Shown: positions 45,824 to 55,528 of the stretch, piece by piece
Position numbering within the stretch: the first letter of the stretch is position 1
Layout of the letters: every line of letters starts with the position of its first letter
Assembly: GCF_007556815.1 (NCBI RefSeq)
Contig: NZ_CP041743.1
Coordinates: 310,001-374,000, forward strand
Direction of reading: 5' to 3'
From: Paraburkholderia megapolitana
GTDB taxonomy: Bacteria; Pseudomonadota; Gammaproteobacteria; Burkholderiales; Burkholderiaceae
Length of the DNA: 64,000 bases
Position numbers and translations under genes: made by a program
Notes under the pieces: generated by a model
The model's input: only the letters and a program-made list of their open reading frames with translations
Told to the model about the DNA's origin: nothing
Databases searched by the model: none

Positions 45824-48219
45824 TTTTCGTGCTGCTCAACTCGGTCGACTTCGTGCCAGCAGCGCACGAAGTCGCGTAGCACGCTGGCGGAGAATTCCTC
45901 GTCTTCGAAATATTCTCCGGTGCGCAGCAAATGATCCAGTTGTTCGCCCATCTCCGCCATTTGCTCCCAACCGAGTGTTAGCGCTGCGCCGTGTATGCGA
46001 TGTGCAGCGCGAGCAGCAAGGTCTACCTCACCTAGCACAATCGCTTCGAGCAGCGCTGTTACGTCATCCGTCATCAAGCGACGAATCTTCTCCGAGTTGA
46101 AATCGGTGTGATCGGGTTGCGCATCTGGAAGCGGTCTCGCTTCGACACCGCACCAGAGCGAAATCACGTCCTCGAGTTTCGCAAGGCGGATCGGCTTGCT
46201 CAACACGCCGTCCATTCCCGCGTCGAAACAACGCTCCGTATGCGCGCTCCCCGTTGATGCAGAGATCGCGACGATCGGGCAGCGTTCGCGTTTCCTTTCT
46301 GTCTCCAGGTTGCGCATGGTGGCCGCCAGCGTATATCCGTCCATATCCTGTAGATGGCAGTCCAGCAGGATGAGGTCGAATGTATGGGCGGAAAACTCGT
46401 GTATTGCCGTCGCACCATCTTGCGCGACGGTGGCTTTGCAGCCCAATCGCGCAACCTGGGCCGCCAGCACCTCCTGATTCGCCGGCGTGTCTTCCACGAT
46501 CAGAACGTGTGCAGCAGAATTCGCGCTTGACGATGCATGCACCGAAATCAAAGCCGCCGGCACTTGCGTAGCGGGCAGTCGATCGGATTCACTGGCAATC
46601 GCGGCGCGTAGCGAAACGGTTATCGTCGTGCCTGTTCCGACAACGCTGTGCATCGCGACGGTACCGTGCATCAAGGTTACCAATTCGCGGCAAATGACCA
46701 GGCCCAGTCCAGTGCCTCCCGATGTCCTGTATGACTGATCGGCCTGGGAGTAAGGTTTGAACAAAGTTGCTTGCACCGCTGCGGAAATTCCGGCGCCGCT
46801 ATCGATCACCTTAATTTCCAGATGTTTGTGCTTTTCGTCGTCGCCATCGGTTGTGGAGACTTTTATCTTCACTTCGCCAGTCGACGTGAATTTAATGGCG
46901 TTCGATACGAGGTTATGTACAACCTGAGCGAGGCGAGACTCGTCCAGCATCAGCAGGCCAATGGCCGGTTGAATCTGCGTTGTCAGCGCGATGCCCTTCT
47001 CGCTCGCGCGCAACTGATGCAGATCCGCGACGTCATTCACGAGGGTTTGAATATCGACGGGACCTGGCATCAGCTTGAGTTGTCCCGCCTCCAGCCTGGT
47101 GATATCCAGCACGTTGTCCAGCAGTCGTAACAGCATGTTCGCGCCCGCGTTGGCGAGATTGACGAAATGCTGCTGGCGCTGGTCGAGCGTGGTGTAACGC
47201 AGCAGTTCTACGGCTGCGAGGACGGAATTCATCGGTGAGCGAATCTCATGACTCATCACCGCGAGGAACATCGTCTTCTCGCGCTCGCTGCGGATTGCCC
47301 GCTTATGCAGCCGGTTTGCCTGCCATGCCAGACCGATTAGAAGCACGATGGCGAGGCTGATCAATGCAAGCTCGTGGGCGTAATAGCCAGCGACAACACT
47401 GAGGGAAAGCGCGCCATGTTCGGTGGCGGCAAGCCAGCTGGCTCTTATGTCGTTTGCCTGAGATGCCGTAATAGCCGCCAGGGCTTTTTGTACGATCGAG
47501 TAGAGAACCGGCTGGTCACTGCTCACCGCCATCGAAAGATTCGACATCAGTCCGGTCGCAACACCCGATATTTGCAGAATCTCCTCGTACTGATGCAGCA
47601 GATACGGGATCAGAGAGGCTTCGCTGCCGAGGGTGACATCGGCTCTGCCGTCGGCGACCATCTCCAGCGCTTCTTCGGTCGAGCGGCCGATGACAACCCG
47701 ACTTTGTGGAGCCCGGCTGCGAATGATCGGCCCTAGCGCGCTCGCGGACGACAGCGCAATGACTTTGCCATTCAGATCCTCAATATCGAAGACAACCGGT
47801 TCCTTGCTTCGCGTCACTATGATCGTGGCGCCCGAATAAAAAGGCGTGGTATAGGAGACCCCATCGGTCTGCGGCAATGTGCCGGCGCTTCGCACTGAAG
47901 ACACCAGATCGACCTGGTTCTGTCTGAGCAGGTTAGTCCGTTGCTCGGCGGTTTCCGTTTCGACGTAGACAAACTTCAATCCCGTCTTGAGGGCAATGTT
48001 GGCGAGGTATTCGGCTGACAGGCCGTGCAAGGTTCCACCTTGCATGTACTCGATAGGCACCGAGTAGGCGCCGACCGCGACTCGCAATACAGGGTGATGG
48101 TGAATCCAGGCCTGCTCGTCGGAAGTCAGTCCGAGAGGGTTTGCATCCGGTGCTGCAGAGGCCCACGGATTGACAAGGCCGAGCAAAATCCACAGCACAC
48201 AGAAACGGAACACCCTCAT
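45820..48219 (-). CDS. hybrid sensor histidine kinase (BvgS/EvgS type)
   Basis: 799 residues with a signal peptide (1-23). A single periplasmic solute-binding (Venus flytrap, SBP_bac_3) domain spans about 40-265, and one membrane helix about 280-300. A HisKA domain holds H324 in MSHEIRSPMN. An HATPase domain covers about 425-540 (HNLVSNAIKF, DSGAGIS, GGTGLGL). A receiver domain has phospho-Asp D620 in LILLDCHLQDMDG, and an Hpt domain holds H740 in RAAHRIHGAALTLG. This is the unorthodox phosphorelay layout His-Asp-His feeding the adjacent NarL-type regulator. It overlaps the regulator and the MFS gene by four bases each. Confidence 0.9.
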   Translation of the reverse strand: MRVFRFCVLWILLGLVNPWASAAPDANPLGLTSDEQAWIHHHPVLRVAVGAYSVPIEYMQGGTLHGLSAEYLANIALKTGLKFVYVETETAEQRTNLLRQNQVDLVSSVRSAGTLPQTDGVSYTTPFYSGATIIVTRSKEPVVFDIEDLNGKVIALSSASALGPIIRSRAPQSRVVIGRSTEEALEMVADGRADVTLGSEASLIPYLLHQYEEILQISGVATGLMSNLSMAVSSDQPVLYSIVQKALAAITASQANDIRASWLAATEHGALSLSVVAGYYAHELALISLAIVLLIGLAWQANRLHKRAIRSEREKTMFLAVMSHEIRSPMNSVLAAVELLRYTTLDQRQQHFVNLANAGANMLLRLLDNVLDITRLEAGQLKLMPGPVDIQTLVNDVADLHQLRASEKGIALTTQIQPAIGLLMLDESRLAQVVHNLVSNAIKFTSTGEVKIKVSTTDGDDEKHKHLEIKVIDSGAGISAAVQATLFKPYSQADQSYRTSGGTGLGLVICRELVTLMHGTVAMHSVVGTGTTITVSLRAAIASESDRLPATQVPAALISVHASSSANSAAHVLIVEDTPANQEVLAAQVARLGCKATVAQDGATAIHEFSAHTFDLILLDCHLQDMDGYTLAATMRNLETERKRERCPIVAISASTGSAHTERCFDAGMDGVLSKPIRLAKLEDVISLWCGVEARPLPDAQPDHTDFNSEKIRRLMTDDVTALLEAIVLGEVDLAARAAHRIHGAALTLGWEQMAEMGEQLDHLLRTGEYFEDEEFSASVLRDFVRCWHEVDRVEQHEK

Positions 48220-48872
48220 GACGACTGCGCCGTGTGCTTGATCTTGAAAAGTTCGTTGTTCGACGTGACGCCCAGTTTGCGAAATGCCGCTGTTTTCTGG
48301 GTACTGATCGTCTTGAGGCTGCGATTGAATTTCTGTGCGATCTCAGTGATGGTCATGCCGTCGAGATAGCATCGAATCACCTCGCGCTCCCTCGCCGACA
48401 AGCCGGCGCCGGACAGAATATCCGTTCCGGCTTCCGGGTCGTATGACGTGCTGGTGTCGGCGATGCGGTAGGACATGTCCGTGTTGAGGTAGATGACCCC
48501 GGTTGCAACCGAACGTATCGCCTTGACGAGTTCGGTCATATCCGCGCCTTTGCCCACGAATCCCCGCGCGCCAACCCGCAGGGCCAGGGCGACCGTACCC
48601 GGGTCATGGTGTGTGGAGAGGATCAGGATCCGGCACTCGGGCGCCTTGACACGCACGGCACGGATCAGCGACGCACCGTCCAGTTCGTCCGCGCTCAGCG
48701 AGTAGTCGAGCAACAGCACGTCGATCGGCGTAGCGCGCAACCCAGCCAGGAGTTCACGGCTGGTGGCGTAGACCCCCACTATGTCTAGATCGGCTTCGGC
48801 ACCGAGGCAGCTGACCAGGCCGTGACGGACGATGGCGTGGTCATCGAGTACTGCAACGCGTAGTCGTTTCAT
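48216..48872 (-). CDS. NarL/FixJ-type response regulator
   Basis: 218 residues. The N-terminal receiver has DDH at 10-12, phospho-Asp D56 in VLLLDYSLS and the switch Lys in GFVGKGAD. The C-terminal LuxR-type helix-turn-helix is LSAREREVIRCYLDGMTITE followed by FNRSLKTISTQKTAAFRKLG. It is similar in design to BvgA/EvgA/RcsB. It is first in a three-gene operon with the hybrid kinase and the MFS transporter, and is presumably activated by the Hpt domain of the kinase. Confidence 0.9.
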   Translation of the reverse strand: MKRLRVAVLDDHAIVRHGLVSCLGAEADLDIVGVYATSRELLAGLRATPIDVLLLDYSLSADELDGASLIRAVRVKAPECRILILSTHHDPGTVALALRVGARGFVGKGADMTELVKAIRSVATGVIYLNTDMSYRIADTSTSYDPEAGTDILSGAGLSAREREVIRCYLDGMTITEIAQKFNRSLKTISTQKTAAFRKLGVTSNNELFKIKHTAQSS

Positions 48873-49259
48873 GAAAAGAGCTCACACATCGGCCGTCCCT
48901 TCCTTTCATTAGTCATTCAATTTCGAGCGTGCAGCAATTGTCAAAAAAATCGAATCACTAAAGTAATGTAGCAAGAATCCGCCGGAAAACAACGAGCGGG
49001 AGTGCGATAGGCGGCCGGCCCGCAAAGCTACCCGGAACGACCGTTGCGTCAACGAGGGAAGAAACGCCGTGATCGACCTTGCGAGGCGTCGATGTCAGTT
49101 CATTTTGAAGTCACAGCTATTTGTCGATCGATAATTCGACCAATAATCTATTTTTCACAAGAATAAATTGAAATTCAGCAGACCCTGCACTGTATGGACA
49201 ACGTTCCGCTCGAAAAATAGGACTATTCCTATTTCCTTCATTACGTTTGTTAAGGAATG
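48873..49259. promoter_or_regulatory. AT-rich gap upstream of the two-component operon
   Basis: 387 bp with no gene seen. A TTGACA sits on the minus strand near 48942, but no good -10 follows at normal spacing. This would suit an activator-dependent promoter. The part near 49240 (TTCCTT/AAGGAA repeat) lies just after the antitoxin stop. Confidence 0.35.
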
Positions 49260-49622
49260 TTAATTGGAGGGGTGCTGATGATCCGACGCAGACACCGCCT
49301 TTTCCACCACGTCGTTCAACCAGTCGTTGATGCTGACATCAGCCAGTTCGGCACGGATGGCGATCTTCTGCCGCAATTCGTCCGATTTTGGGCGAAAGGT
49401 CATTTTCCCTTTCCAGGTCTTCTCCGGCTGGATTCCGTTTTCTGCGCAATACCCCAGATATTCGTCGACGACCGTCCGGAAACTAAGATCGAGCTCGATA
49501 CCGTCTTTTCCGGCAAACGACAGCACCGTTTTGGCTCCAAGTACGGACCCATAAAGCATCTGGTCATCCGCGTCATATTCGACCTTACCAATAAAGCCTT
49601 TATATTCGACAGCATTCTTCAC
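49260..49622 (-). CDS. hicB: HicB family antitoxin
   Basis: 120 residues. A GTG start at 49622 is chosen because AAGGAG lies six bases upstream; the longer frame uses TTG at 49637. The N-terminal HicB fold (KNAVEYKGFIGKVEYD, YGSVLGAKTVLSFAG, FRTVVDEYLGYCAENG) is followed by a C-terminal ribbon-helix-helix-like region (IRAELADVSINDWLNDVVE). It neutralises HicA and probably autoregulates the pair. It sits directly after hicA. Confidence 0.85.
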   Translation of the reverse strand: MKNAVEYKGFIGKVEYDADDQMLYGSVLGAKTVLSFAGKDGIELDLSFRTVVDEYLGYCAENGIQPEKTWKGKMTFRPKSDELRQKIAIRAELADVSINDWLNDVVEKAVSASDHQHPSN

Positions 49623-49637
49623 AATCCACTCCTTCAA

Positions 49638-49922
49638 TCAAGAACACTTGCATCCATACATTGCCGGAGGATGCCTGGCTATCTGCAAATGGGTCCTCAA
49701 GTCATGCACCGCGCCTTTGTCCATTAACGGTTTCGGGTGAGGTCGATGCGAAATCCAGATAACGCCATTGCCAAAGTCGCTCCTCATGCCGCTCTTCGTG
49801 CGGTTGACCTTCGATCCCAACATCGTCAACAACCGCTCGACGTCGTTCCAGTCGACGTTTGGTGACGCAGGAAGCCTGACGACTTCGCACAAGATCTTGC
49901 AGAGCTTCGAGTTCAACGGCAT
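49638..49922 (-). CDS. hicA: HicA family toxin
   Basis: 94 residues from ATG 49922, which has GGAGA six bases upstream (an ATG at 49943 is in frame but lacks a site). It contains a double-stranded-RNA-binding-like fold with DWNDVERLLTMLGSKVNR and the subgroup motif HRPHPKPLMDKGAVHDLR. HicA toxins are mRNA interferases. The classical GSHH motif is not present, as in the subgroup with the HRPHP motif. It lies upstream of hicB on the same strand; the toxin-first order is typical. Confidence 0.82.
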   Translation of the reverse strand: MPLNSKLCKILCEVVRLPASPNVDWNDVERLLTMLGSKVNRTKSGMRSDFGNGVIWISHRPHPKPLMDKGAVHDLRTHLQIARHPPAMYGCKCS

Positions 49923-50373
49923 CTGGTTTCTCCATGGTGTCATAAAGTGACACCACAATCAAGCGTCACGAAATATCGGTGGCTGATGTGTGGTGCTCCG
50001 CCCAGCTACAAGGCATAAGGGTTCCTCGATCATCCCCGAAGGACCGGCCCCACACTCCTCTAACGAATGGCCAGCAATCGCAGCCCTCTCCCGATTTACC
50101 CGAATCCGCCACCCAACGTGCTGTGACGCACAATTCAATATCTCGATTACTCCGGTTGATCTGTCGGGAAAATCACATGGACTCCTTTCTCGCAATGCAC
50201 CAATGCCAGTTTCTTGACACGCATTGTCGAGACTGCTGTACTAAATAAACTAGAGTGATTTAATCGACACCGCCCGCGGCACGCCGAGCCGCAAACGGTC
50301 AGTCGTCAACGAGAGGCGCAACGAACGCCCATCCATCTCTGATCGACATCGTCAACTACCGGAGGAGCAACCC
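49923..50373 (+). promoter_or_regulatory. regulatory region of the fructose-type ABC operon
   Basis: 451 bp between hicA and frcB (divergent). No gene seen. A candidate promoter with a perfect -35 is at 50214-50242, and the frcB ribosome site is GGAGGAG. Confidence 0.45.
50214..50242 (+). promoter_or_regulatory. candidate sigma-70 promoter of the frc operon
   Basis: TTGACA at 50214-50219, a 17-base spacer and TGTACT at 50237-50242. An alternative -10, TACTAA, would need a 19-base spacer. Confidence 0.45.
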
Positions 50374-51378
50374 ATGAATCAGCATTCCCGCAAGCACCCT
50401 GTCGCACGGCGACTCGTTTCGATATGCGTGGCCGCATCCGCGGTCTGGTGCGCGAGCGCGACGCTTGCCGCCGACCAACCGGTCGTCGGCCTCATCACGA
50501 AGACCGACACGAATCCGTACTTCGTGAAGATGAAACAGGGTGCCGAAGGCGCGGCACAGAAGAGCGGTGCCAAGCTGCTCACCGCCGCGGGCAAGTTCGA
50601 CGGCGACAACGCAAGCCAGGTCACCGCCATCGAAAACATGGTGACCGCCGGCGCGAAGGCCATCCTGATCACGCCGAGCGATACGAAGGCAATCGTGCCG
50701 AGCATCCAGAAGGCACGCGCCGCCGGCACGATGGTGATCGCACTCGATACGGCGACCGAGCCGCAAACCGCTACCGATGCCCTCTTCGCCACCGACAACT
50801 TCAAAGCCGGCGTCCTGATCGGCCAATACGCGAAGGCGGCTCTCGGCAACAAGCCGGCGAAGATCGCGACACTCGATCTCGCGCCCGGTATCTCGGTTGG
50901 TGTGCAGCGACACAACGGCTTCCTGCAGGGCTTCGGTGTGAAGGAAGGCGACGCGGCGATTGTCTGCAGCCAGGACACACGCGGCGACCAGGCGAAGGGA
51001 CAGACGGCAATGGAAAACTGCCTGCAGAAGTCACCGGACATCAACGTCGTCTACACGATCAACGAACCGGCCGCGGCAGGCGCGTATCGCGCGCTGAAGT
51101 CCGCGGGCAAGGACAAGAGCGTGATGATCGTCTCGATCGACGGCGGCTGCGAAGGCGTGCGCAACGTCAAGGCCGGCGAGATCGCGGCAACCTCGCAGCA
51201 GTACCCGCTGAAGATGGCCGAACTCGGTGTGGAAGCCGGCGTCGAGTATGCGAAGACCGGCAAGAAGGTCGCCGGCTATCGCGACACGGGCGTCACGCTG
51301 ATCACCGACAAACCGATGGCCGGTGTCGACAGCAAGGACACGAAGTTCGGTCTCGACAACTGCTGGGGTAACAAGTAA
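50374..51378 (+). CDS. frcB: fructose-type ABC transporter, periplasmic binding protein
   Basis: 334 residues with a signal peptide ending ATLA. Periplasmic-binding-protein type 1 fold (peripla_BP_4): [38 protein letters not shown] and the C-terminal [13 protein letters not shown], which resembles FrcB fructose-binding proteins. It presents a sugar to FrcC. A strong ribosome site (GGAGGAG) precedes it. Ribose or another sugar cannot be excluded from sequence alone. Confidence 0.85.
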   Translation: MNQHSRKHPVARRLVSICVAASAVWCASATLAADQPVVGLITKTDTNPYFVKMKQGAEGAAQKSGAKLLTAAGKFDGDNASQVTAIENMVTAGAKAILITPSDTKAIVPSIQKARAAGTMVIALDTATEPQTATDALFATDNFKAGVLIGQYAKAALGNKPAKIATLDLAPGISVGVQRHNGFLQGFGVKEGDAAIVCSQDTRGDQAKGQTAMENCLQKSPDINVVYTINEPAAAGAYRALKSAGKDKSVMIVSIDGGCEGVRNVKAGEIAATSQQYPLKMAELGVEAGVEYAKTGKKVAGYRDTGVTLITDKPMAGVDSKDTKFGLDNCWGNK

Positions 51379-51430
51379 CGCGCGGGCAGCGGGACGCGCT
51401 CGGGCCCGTCTCGCACCAGCATTGAAGGCA

Positions 51431-51446
51431 GTGCGCCGCCGCGCAC
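51431..51446 (+). other. short hairpin between frcB and frcC
   Basis: GTGCGC/GCGCAC with a four-base loop in the 125-bp gap after the binding-protein gene, without a U-tract. It may protect the frcB mRNA 3' end. Confidence 0.35.
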
Positions 51447-51503
51447 CGCCCCGAATGCTCCCCTCAGCGCACCGCGCTACGCCTTTGCATCGAGGAAATC
51501 ATC

Positions 51504-52490
51504 ATGTCGACTCCCACCGCGTCCGCGTCCTCATCGCGCCGCCTCGCCGACCGTCTGCCGTCGCTTGCGGAAATCGGTCCGCTCATCGCGTTGCTACTGG
51601 CGGGACTGTTCTTCGTCTCGCAGAGCGATCGCTTCCTGTCGTTCCAGAATCTGTCGCTGATCCTGCAGCAGACGATGGTCGTCGCCGTCATTGCGATCGG
51701 CCAGACGCTGATCGTGCTGACGGGCGGCATCGATCTGTCCTGCGGCATGGTGATGGCGTTCGGCTCGATCATCATGACCAAGTTCGCGGTCGTGCTCGGT
51801 GTACCACCGGTGCTGGCGATCTTCTGTGGGATCGCAGCGAGCATGTTGTTTGGCGCGCTCAACGGCGTGCTGATCACGCGCATCAAGCTGCCACCGTTCA
51901 TCGTGACGCTCGGCACGTTGAACATCGCGTTCGCGATTACGCAGATCTATTCGAATGCGGAGAGCGTCTCCAGCCTGCCCGACGCGATCATGTTCTTCGG
52001 CAACACGTTCCGGGTCGGTCCCGCGGAGATCACTTACGGCACCGTGCTCGCGCTGCTGATGTATCTCGTCGCCTGGTTCGTGCTACGCGATACGGTGCCG
52101 GGGCGCCATCTATATGCACTCGGCAACAACGCAGAAGCTGCGCGCCTGATGGGCCTGTCCTCGCAACGCATCCTTCTCACGGTCTATACGCTCGCCGGCG
52201 CGATCTACGGGATTGCCGCGCTGCTGTCGGTTTCGCGTACCGGAGTCGGCGATCCGCAGGCGGGACAGACGGAGAACCTCGACAGCATTACGGCCGTTGT
52301 GCTCGGTGGGACGAGTCTGTTCGGCGGGCGCGGCTCGGTGGTGGGCACGTTGCTCGGCGCGTTGATTGTCGGCGTGTTCCGCAATGGCCTCACGTTGATC
52401 GGCGTGTCGTCGGTGTACCAGGTGCTGATCACCGGCATGCTGGTGATTCTCGCAGTCGCCGCCGACAAACTCTCACACCGTCGCGCGTAA
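51504..52490 (+). CDS. frcC: fructose-type ABC transporter, permease
   Basis: 328-residue polytopic permease of the ribose/fructose (BPD_transp_2) family with 8-10 helices. Family motifs include IGQTLIVLTGGIDLSCGMVM, GALNGVLITRIKLPPFIVTL and AVVLGGTSLFGGRGSVVGTL. The start has GAGGAAA upstream. It follows frcB and precedes the ATPase by 23 bp. Confidence 0.88.
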   Translation: MSTPTASASSSRRLADRLPSLAEIGPLIALLLAGLFFVSQSDRFLSFQNLSLILQQTMVVAVIAIGQTLIVLTGGIDLSCGMVMAFGSIIMTKFAVVLGVPPVLAIFCGIAASMLFGALNGVLITRIKLPPFIVTLGTLNIAFAITQIYSNAESVSSLPDAIMFFGNTFRVGPAEITYGTVLALLMYLVAWFVLRDTVPGRHLYALGNNAEAARLMGLSSQRILLTVYTLAGAIYGIAALLSVSRTGVGDPQAGQTENLDSITAVVLGGTSLFGGRGSVVGTLLGALIVGVFRNGLTLIGVSSVYQVLITGMLVILAVAADKLSHRRA

Positions 52491-52513
52491 GCGCAGGGAC
52501 ACAGGAGATCGAT

Positions 52514-53323
52514 ATGTCGACACCTCAATCCACTGCCGCTGCGTCCGGCACAGTCACACCGGTGCTGCAGGCTCGCGGCCTCGTCAAGCGCTACGGCCAG
52601 GTCACCGCGCTCGACGGCTGCGATTTCGAAGTCCTGCCCGGCGAAATCCTCGCGGTAATCGGCGATAACGGCGCGGGCAAATCGTCGCTGATCAAGGCGT
52701 TGTCCGGCGCGACTGTGCCCGACGAAGGCGAGATCCTGCTCGACGGCAAGCCGGTGAAATTCCGCAGTCCGCTCGACGCGCGCGAGCAAGGCATCGAAAC
52801 CGTCTATCAGGAACTCGCGGTCGCACCGGCGATGAGCATCGCGGAAAATCTGTTCCTCGCGCGCGAAATCGTCAAGCGTGGCTGGCGCGGCTCGATCCTC
52901 AAGATGATCGACAAGCGCCGCATGCTGGAGGAAGCAACCGCGCACATGAAGGATCTGCAGATCGGCATCCGCTCGATGCGGCAGGCCGTCGAAACATTAT
53001 CGGGCGGCCAGCGCCAGGGCGTCGCTGTCGCGCGCAGCGCGGCCTTTGCGCGACATGTAGTGATTCTCGACGAACCGACAGCCGCACTCGGCGTGAAGGA
53101 AGGCAACATGGTGCTGGAACTGATTCGCCGCGTGCGAGATCGTGGCTTGCCCGTCATCCTGATCAGCCACAACATGCCGCACGTGTTCGAGGTCGCCGAT
53201 CGTATCCACATCCAGCGTCTTGGCCGGCGCGCGGCAGTCGTCAACACGAAGGACATCCATATGTCCGAAGCGGTGGCGATCATGACCGGTGCGAAGGAAG
53301 CGGACGTCAAGGCGATCGCATGA
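52514..53323 (+). CDS. frcA: fructose-type ABC transporter, ATP-binding protein
   Basis: 269 residues, a single ATPase domain like FrcA rather than the double domain of RbsA. Walker A GDNGAGKSS, signature LSGGQRQGVAVARS, Walker B VVILDEPTAALG and the switch His in VILISHNMPHVFEV are intact. The ATG at 52514 has AGGAG upstream; the same frame is open further upstream across frcC but that part is shadow. It is followed by the ROK regulator. Confidence 0.9.
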   Translation: MSTPQSTAAASGTVTPVLQARGLVKRYGQVTALDGCDFEVLPGEILAVIGDNGAGKSSLIKALSGATVPDEGEILLDGKPVKFRSPLDAREQGIETVYQELAVAPAMSIAENLFLAREIVKRGWRGSILKMIDKRRMLEEATAHMKDLQIGIRSMRQAVETLSGGQRQGVAVARSAAFARHVVILDEPTAALGVKEGNMVLELIRRVRDRGLPVILISHNMPHVFEVADRIHIQRLGRRAAVVNTKDIHMSEAVAIMTGAKEADVKAIA

Positions 53324-53363
53324 TCTCTCTGCGCAACTTCGCGCACAACTGACAGACACGCTC

Positions 53364-54596
53364 ATGAATCCCCCTACCCGTTCGCCGCCCAGACGCACGG
53401 TCGGCTCGAACCAGGTCGGCATGCGCCAGTTCAACGAGCGGATCGTGCTGCAGGCAATTCGCCTGCACGGCCCGTTGCCGAAGGCCGACGTCGGCCGGCT
53501 CACACGGCTGTCGATGCAGACTGTGTCGATGATCGTCGAACGGCTGATTAGCGATGGACTGCTTGCCAAGCAGCCGCGTGTGCGTGGTCGCATCGGTCAA
53601 CCGTCGGTGCCGATTGCGCTACGGCCCGACGGCGCGTTCACGATCGGCATCAAGGTCGGGCGCCGCAGCCTCGATGTGCTAGCGATGGATTTCACCGGCA
53701 ACGTCTGCTGCCGCGAGGTGCTCGACTACGCGTATCCCGACCCGCGTATGCTGTTTCCCGCACTCGAAAGCAAGCTTGCGCGCGTGAACGATGCGCTCGG
53801 CGCGCGGGCCGCGAAAGTGGTCGGTGTCGGTGTGGCTGCGCCGTTATGGCTCGGTGGCTGGCGCGACTTTCTCGGTGCGCCGCAAGAAGCGCTCGATGCA
53901 TGGCACGACATCGACATCCGCAGCCGCATCGAAGCGATGACCGGCCTGCCCGTCGAATTCGCGAAAGACACGACAGCAGCGTGCGCCGCCGAACTCGTGA
54001 TGGGCCAGGGACGTGGCATTCACAACTTTCTGTATCTGTTCGTCGGCACGTTTATCGGCGGTGGGCTCGTGATCGATGGGCGCCTGCACAGCGGTCCGCA
54101 CGACAATGCCGGCGCGGTCGGTTCGATCCCGCTACCGGGCGCTACACGTCAGGGTACGCAGCAGCCGGCGCGGCAGCTGTTGCACGCGGCATCCGGTTTC
54201 GTGCTCGAACAGGCGATCGCCGCAGCGGGCGAACCACCGGCTGCTGCACACGACCATCGTGCGCTGTCAGCCGACCTGTGGCGCCACACCGAACAGTGGC
54301 TCGATACTGCGTGCCCGGCGATTGCCGGCGCGTTAACGAACGCCGCAGCGCTACTCGATCTCGATGCAGTGGTGATCGACGGGGAGCTCGACCGGCAACT
54401 CGTGCGCGAAATCATTCGTCGCACGGAGCGCGTGCTCGATGGTTTCGAATGGGAGGGGATAGTGCGACCGCAACTGCTCGAAGGAACCATCGGTGCAGAC
54501 GCACGTGCGATGGGCGGCGCAATATTGCCGCTCTATGCGCATTTTGCCCCGGTACACGAGCTGTTTTTGAAGCCGGCCGCTGAGGCCGATCAATGA
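53364..54596 (+). CDS. ROK family transcriptional regulator
   Basis: 410 residues from ATG 53364. The N-terminal winged helix-turn-helix is at about 20-85 (LHGPLPKADVGRLTRLSMQT). The ROK sugar-kinase-like sensor domain follows (VVGVGVAAP, FAKDTTAACAAELV, FVGTFIGGGLVIDGRLHSG). The zinc-site cysteine cluster of classical ROK proteins is not obvious. It sits right after frcA on the same strand and is probably the sugar-responsive repressor of the operon. Confidence 0.85.
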   Translation: MNPPTRSPPRRTVGSNQVGMRQFNERIVLQAIRLHGPLPKADVGRLTRLSMQTVSMIVERLISDGLLAKQPRVRGRIGQPSVPIALRPDGAFTIGIKVGRRSLDVLAMDFTGNVCCREVLDYAYPDPRMLFPALESKLARVNDALGARAAKVVGVGVAAPLWLGGWRDFLGAPQEALDAWHDIDIRSRIEAMTGLPVEFAKDTTAACAAELVMGQGRGIHNFLYLFVGTFIGGGLVIDGRLHSGPHDNAGAVGSIPLPGATRQGTQQPARQLLHAASGFVLEQAIAAAGEPPAAAHDHRALSADLWRHTEQWLDTACPAIAGALTNAAALLDLDAVVIDGELDRQLVREIIRRTERVLDGFEWEGIVRPQLLEGTIGADARAMGGAILPLYAHFAPVHELFLKPAAEADQ

Positions 54597-54604
54597 GATC
54601 GCGC

Positions 54605-55423
54605 TCAGTCCAAGTACGTCACACCATCACGATGACTGAGATGTTGTAGGACCGGATCTTCCGTGTGGACCGCGACGAGATTCATGCCGGCAGAGAAACA
54701 ACGATATCCCAACTCATCGACCAATGCTCTGATCGCGGCCTCGTCAGATTTGAAAATTTCGATCAAAAGTATCGGCTTGATATTTTGCAGCGTCTTACGG
54801 GCTCCGCGCAGCACCTCAACCTCCATACTTTCGACATCGAGCTTGATGAGATCGACACGCTGAAGATCCAGCGAATCGATACTCACCATCGGCACCGTTA
54901 CGCCCCGCGATGGCTCGTACGAAATGCTCTGACCGATATCTTCGGTGTTCTCTCTCTGACGCAATTCGAAGCTGCCAAAGCTGGCGTGTGCGAAATAATC
55001 TGGCTGGGGAATAATCAATTCTCCGCAGTGCTCACCGAGTGCGGCAAGCCTCGCGCGTGCGTTCAGGCAATTATTGATGGCAATGTTGCCTGCCAGCGCG
55101 TAGTAGAGAATCTCCTGTGCCTCAAAGCCAAGCACCCGTCCCCAGCCATGCATGTGGCGACCCCATTCGATCGTATGCACGCCAATATTGGCACCACCGT
55201 CGATGGCAAAAACGCCATCGCCGAAATAGTGGCGACGCCAGGTGAGCAGTACAAGTACGAAGTTCACTTCACTCGCGCTGAAACTCGACGTTTGCAGAAT
55301 ATCTTGTCCTACACCGTAGACGTCCCCGGAGCTTTTAACGTTGTAGTCGTTACGATTGACAATCATCGTGCCGTGATTCGAGGCCGCGAGTATGAAGGCA
55401 ATTGGACGAGCGGGAAATGACAT
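54605..55423 (-). CDS. FkbM family methyltransferase (copy 2)
   Basis: 272 residues. SAM-binding motif VFAIDGGANIGVHTIEW, then LGFEAQEILYYALAGNI, and the FkbM hallmark IKLDVESMEVEVLRGARKTL. It is only distantly similar to the copy at 34002. It lies 105 bp after the TPR/glycosyltransferase-like gene on the same strand and probably acts on the same glycan or glycoprotein. Confidence 0.82.
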   Translation of the reverse strand: MSFPARPIAFILAASNHGTMIVNRNDYNVKSSGDVYGVGQDILQTSSFSASEVNFVLVLLTWRRHYFGDGVFAIDGGANIGVHTIEWGRHMHGWGRVLGFEAQEILYYALAGNIAINNCLNARARLAALGEHCGELIIPQPDYFAHASFGSFELRQRENTEDIGQSISYEPSRGVTVPMVSIDSLDLQRVDLIKLDVESMEVEVLRGARKTLQNIKPILLIEIFKSDEAAIRALVDELGYRCFSAGMNLVAVHTEDPVLQHLSHRDGVTYLD

Positions 55424-55528
55424 GGAGTAGGTGCCCCTGTGAAGACTCTTTCCCTGCCAGAGTAGCGCACCCGTATCGCGAAGGAAAGACAGATGAGGGT
55501 ACGGCTCTTCGTTATCCCCGTGACGTGC

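Noticed and set aside
51323..52513. In-frame N-terminal extension of the frcA ATPase by about 400 residues
   Set aside because: It overlaps frcC out of frame and is Arg/His-rich; the true ATG at 52514 has an AGGAG site.
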